A stretch of DNA of 64,000 bases from Sympetrum striolatum. Its lineage: Eukaryota; Arthropoda; Insecta; Odonata; Libellulidae. A program made the position numbers and the translations under genes. The stretch is taken from contig OX388347.1 in NCBI GenBank assembly GCA_947579665.1, positions 26,404,562 through 26,468,561 on the forward strand, given 5' to 3'. This document shows, one piece after another, positions 59,601 through 64,000 of the stretch; position 1 is the stretch's first letter; every line of letters begins with the position of its first letter. Below the pieces are notes generated by a model, which was not told where the DNA came from, searched no databases, and was given only the letters and a program-made list of their open reading frames with translations.

Positions 59601-62600
59601 GGCTTCAATACGTTGAATCCCGCCATTTTTTTAGAATTGACTAGGGCTAACGATTGCATATCCATCGAATTTGAGTGTAAAAAAATAAATATAAATATTC
59701 ACTAACAGCTACATTCATTCAAGTTTAAATTACGTAAACAAATAATATAGATTTCAGTAATGAATATATTTATAAAACGCACATAAACATATTATAAACT
59801 AATAGTTGGACTACTTCATCCATTCTCATCATTAAATTAAATCCTTAATGATTCATTCTTTCGTAAAAGGTGGCATAGAAAACTTGATTAGCCAATACCT
59901 TTCTAAAAGTATCACTATATGCTGCTTAATCTACAAAAAGAGCATTATTGACGGAATTGCAAACAAAAGAGGAGGATCACGGAACTAAACTAATAATAAA
60001 TTCATTTAGGGATATGTCTAACGAAAGGAAATGCATTCTAGCATCAGCATATTATGTATAAAAATTGTTACTCGTCACCTGTATATCAGTCATTTTCTGA
60101 GTAACCAATGACGACGGCAGAAAAGAGTGCAATATCTGTTATAGAACTGCAGACTCACGTTGTGGGATCAAAAGTGACGAAATAGCGAAAGTTTGACGTA
60201 AAATTTCCGATACATGATACCGTATCTCTCCGTACATAGGAGAGATCAAACAAAGTACTTCGTGGGAGAGAACGGACATTCTCTAAAATAAACTCTGTTA
60301 TCATAAGAAAGTTTTTCCAAGTGACAGAAACTGGTTTCACAGAAATAAAATCAATGAGGATATTCGCTCTCTTTTTTTACGACTTCGTTTCTCCTTGTAT
60401 CTATACTTAATGACGTCATACAAGATCAAATAGATACTTCGCAATGGATAAACATGACGTAGAACATTTGCTGCATCGCTCTCATCCTAGGAATAAATTG
60501 GTTATGATTTAATCGTATACTTAATTTTTATATAGAAAACATCTTAATGGTTTCCAGAAGAGATTAGAATATGCTATATCATGATTCCAACGAACATCAG
60601 CTTCATTTTCATAGGAAAAGTAGCTGAATGATGATTCCCGGCATAAGTTTATAACTACTAAGTTTAACTTCAATATATGTATGATGTTGGTTAGAATTAG
60701 CCAAGTTTGAAAATATATGTGTGAGTACTAGTATGATTCCTCAACACGAAGATGAAGGAAACACAAATATAAAAAGGCATAAAAAATAACTTTCCACAGT
60801 ATGTTTAATCATTTTAATTACAGTGGCAAACTTTAATTTTTCTATTACGTATGTGCAATAGGATGAAATATAAATTGATGAACTACCAAAAGTTTCATCA
60901 TTATAGTATTATTTAATAGTAGAGGAATAAGGGTAATAATTTTGAGTTTCATTTTCAAAGATGCTGCTGAGATATTCATCATAATTGAATTGTAAAAATA
61001 TCATGTAACATTTGGTTCCAGTTTAAAAGTTTATCGTCTATAAAATCGATGTATTGAGCCTCATTCCATTAGGATTAAAATTATGCTTTAAAAACATGGA
61101 AAAGAAATACTTGCCGCATTTCACATATAGAGTGGTTGCATTCTGTGGAGGTGTACTATGGGATATTTTATTCTTGCTGTGGTTTTAAATTTACCTTTAA
61201 AATCATTTATATTTACGATTAATGGCTGATGGAGTCCATTCTTAGGTCATTCGGAGTTCTTCAACTCGATCACTGAGGCAGTGGAATACCGCATAAATTC
61301 CCTCATAAAAATCGTTCAATATATTTCCCTCATCCGCACTCGTTCAATTATTCTTTCACGAGATCTAAAGTATCTTCTTAGATAAGAATACCAAACCTCA
61401 CCATCTCATCGGAATTTCAGTAACACCAAAGTGATTCCACAAAATTATAATCTTTAACTCCGTGGATATAAATATAAATAAATGAGAATTTCCATCAGAC
61501 CACAGACGGAAAATCTATAGACTTTATGGGCGTCCAGGGTGGCAATTTAACTCTTTCCTGAAACAAATTTCCTAATTTATAAATATTTTCCGAACGAATT
61601 TAAGTGAAAATAATAGGTAGAGTTCACTCTTTGAATGAAAAGGGATGATAAGTTTTTCCGAGCATAATATCGATTAAAAAAAACCTTTTGAATATAAGCA
61701 AAACTTAACTAAAATGCAGTCTAATGGTTTCACTTGATGCCTTTTTGATACAACAGAATAGGATCTGTGGCTTTCCAATGGGGTTTGGTCTCCATCCCTG
61801 CTCTAGATCAAAATTAAAATATTTTCGAGTAGTTTTGCAATAACGAGAATGGGATTTTCAGAATTCAAGATTCTTTTGTATTTATGAACATGTGAAGCGT
61901 CATTTTATCTTTGGCATTAAAAGGTAGTGAATTAAACTTATAGTTCATTCAATCTACTACAAATTGATGAATATAATCTTGTCCGCTAGTCTTTTGGCAC
62001 AAGATAGGATAAAATATATATTTCATTTTTCTTGGTATGCGTCTTGTGCAAGGCGGAAATACTGTAAAAGCAGTTGAGAAGTGAGAGATTCTGAAGAATT
62101 ATGTTCGTTTTTAATCCCTATACAATTAATGCTGAGAAAACTGATATCCAGGGTCATTGCGTTGTTTTTATATACTTTTTCTACTTTCTGGCTCATTAAG
62201 AAAAGGAAGGAAGAAGTAACTCACTCCTCACATTATTTGGTTACCTTCATTCCCTCTCCATAGCATTTGTTGACTAATGTTGTAGGGGCTCAGGATACAA
62301 CTAGCCTTCAGGCCGATAACTGCATAGACATCCACCTACTCTGCAACACACCGCAAGCTTAGCAGATACAAAATATGTACATTCTCTCCGCGTGTACAAG
62401 ACATTCCTCTCTTCCTGTTATGGATTTCCAGAGAGACGAAGCACCACTTCTCCGACATCTTTCCCGCCAGCTCTTCCGCTAATGACCCGGAGAGCGCAAG
62501 AAACGAGTGAATGGCGAATCCGGAGGAATAGAGAGTGCCAAAGTGATCGAAGGAGAGAGATAGCCTTCTCTCATAACAGAGGTGACTCACAGCGTCTGCG

Positions 62601-64000
62601 AACAGGTTTTGGGTCTGGTGTTGGAGCCACGCCTCGACACGACGCCGAAACTATCGCCGCTAAAATAAGCGTGTTAAAGCGAGGCCATACGAAGAGTCGC
62701 CTCTCTTAGGTCATCTGTAAGCGCAACAGTCGTAAGAGCTTCTTAGGTGCCAAGCATAGCCTTTCTATTTTACCAATGGTTTTCCAGCAAGCGTTTCCCT
62801 CAGATCAAAAATTGTATGATGCATTAAGAAATAGCGTGTTCCACAGCTGGTTTCGTAAGTTTTCTGCGTTACTTTATAGCCTTAATTTTCCTTTCCCCTA
62901 TAGCCAAAAATTAATGTGATTGAGTTTCATAACAACATTCCGACAGCAAAAGATAACATTTTATAGAACCACCTATGTAGATAATCGGAGGAGATATAAA
63001 ACACTAAGCATGAAAGATGAATATTTTCAACTTTCTAATATACCAAAGCAAGTCAAAAAAAGAATGAACAGTTGTTAAAAGAAAACCGCTGTCGAATAGA
63101 AAGATGAATTTTGTTGACCGGTGATAGGGTAGCCTCTGGCTACATATAAAATTTATCAGCGACTATAATGCACACCTTGAACAATTTCGGTACGATTTGC
63201 TGTTAATTGCCATTATAGTTAACTAGGTTATAACCAAAAAGCTCTGTTAAATCCATGGAAGTAGGTTGACATGGTGATGGAAGGAAATATACATGTACCA
63301 AGTATCCGTAATAACTTTCTAAAACAGAACAAAAAGTTTCGAAAAGGGAATAAGAATTGTAAGCACCTTCATTGAAAAGAATAAATAGTTACAACGGACA
63401 TCTTGAGAGAAAAAACAGTATACCTCTACTAGCAACAATGATTGAGTTCAAATTAAGAAGGATACAAATTCATAAGTGAATAGTTCCTTGAATTTATTTC
63501 ATAATTAGATTGCCGTTCTGGGTGTGAATAAGAAAACTCTCATTAATCGTTTCAAACAGAAGTCAAAACTTAAGGAAAAACACATCATCATCTTTCACGC
63601 CAAGTCGTAAGTAATTTAAGGGTATCTAAAAACATCTTTTAAAATTTCATTTCGTTTTGAATATTATGAAACAGAAGGAAAAACTAAATACAGATTCAAC
63701 TTAAAAATTTTTCAACCTATCGACTCTTTGGCCGTCGTTTTAATCAATGAAGTATACCTCAAATGCATCACACCAAGACGAAACTGTATCAAAACTATTA
63801 AAGTTAACTGACAAACGCTTAAAATTGCAAATAGTAAACATCCCATAAGGTTAAAATCGATCTGATTGTATTCTAAAAAAGATTACCCTAAATCACACAA
63901 CGGTTTATAAATCCGATATGAATCATGAAAAGGACTCAATGGCCAAAACTATAGATGGAAAGTTGGGAAAGGTTGAGATGGGTTGGATGGAAAAAATGTT
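56691..64000. other. Mostly AT-rich non-coding stretch
   Basis: No gene was recognised. A perfect 10-bp hairpin TTCGCGGAAT/ATTCCGCGAA lies at 57807-57834. Islands of raised G+C occur at about 59000-59250 and 62380-62760. The 105-codon plus-strand frame in the latter (62392-62709) is arginine- and serine-rich without a domain. The 79-codon frame at 57583-57822 has a faint LINE C-terminal look (TRIPRTLRTN, RKWNS) but is too weak to call. Confidence 0.45.

Noticed and set aside
62392..62709. 105-codon arginine/serine-rich frame
   Set aside because: It lies in a G+C-richer island with open frames on both strands and has no recognisable domain.

Overview
The window is AT-rich nuclear DNA from an arthropod, probably an insect. 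The evidence is the mix of repeats: tRNA-derived SINEs, LINE reverse-transcriptase relics with ATT-type tails, a decayed mariner, a PIF/Harbinger-like MITE and foldback insertions. I find no complete protein-coding gene. The open frames in the window are short, lack recognisable domains and are what an AT-rich sequence gives by chance, apart from those inside transposon remnants. There is no bacterial operon structure, rRNA, CRISPR array or credible free-standing tRNA gene. The window reads as intergenic or long-intron sequence.

Layout. 1-3.4 kb: a foldback insertion (1885-2090) with a 10-bp target duplication, then a dispersed repeat (3020-3276) and a LINE 3' end. 5.9-6.2 kb: a tRNA-derived SINE beside a palindromic foldback. 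6.2-19.6 kb: mostly featureless AT-rich DNA, with a second copy of the 3-kb repeat in inverse orientation (15729-16027) and two GC-richer islands. 19.6-25.3 kb: LINE relics, ending in a CR1/L2-like LINE (23660-25300) that keeps its FADD catalytic motif but is broken by frameshifts, an internal deletion and a 77-bp insertion. 26.2-27.9 kb: a tandem and nested repeat cluster with a GT microsatellite. 28.7-56.7 kb: four copies of one SINE family. 35.3-36.2 kb: an internally deleted mariner. 43.5-43.8 kb: the best candidate for a host-gene signal, a TATA box, initiator, about 83-nt exon and consensus 5' splice donor, with a G-quadruplex motif upstream. 45.3-46.1 kb: a MITE with a TAA target duplication and, 21 bp beyond it, a second foldback insertion of the 1.9-kb family with a 12-bp duplication. 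52.3 kb: a perfect 46-bp tandem duplication. GC-richer islands recur about every 4-13 kb (9.3, 18.0, 30.3, 38.8, 43.6, 46.4, 56.1, 59.1, 62.5 kb).

The most interesting signal is the pair of foldback insertions at 1.9 and 45.9 kb. They share a diverged 5' head, long inverted arms and a centre that resembles a hammerhead-ribozyme core (CTGATGA ... GAAA ... GTC, with a 3-bp closing stem). Each is flanked by its own target duplication. They look like short non-autonomous retroelements, possibly related to Penelope-like elements. The sequence comparisons are read directly; the ribozyme and Penelope links are inference.
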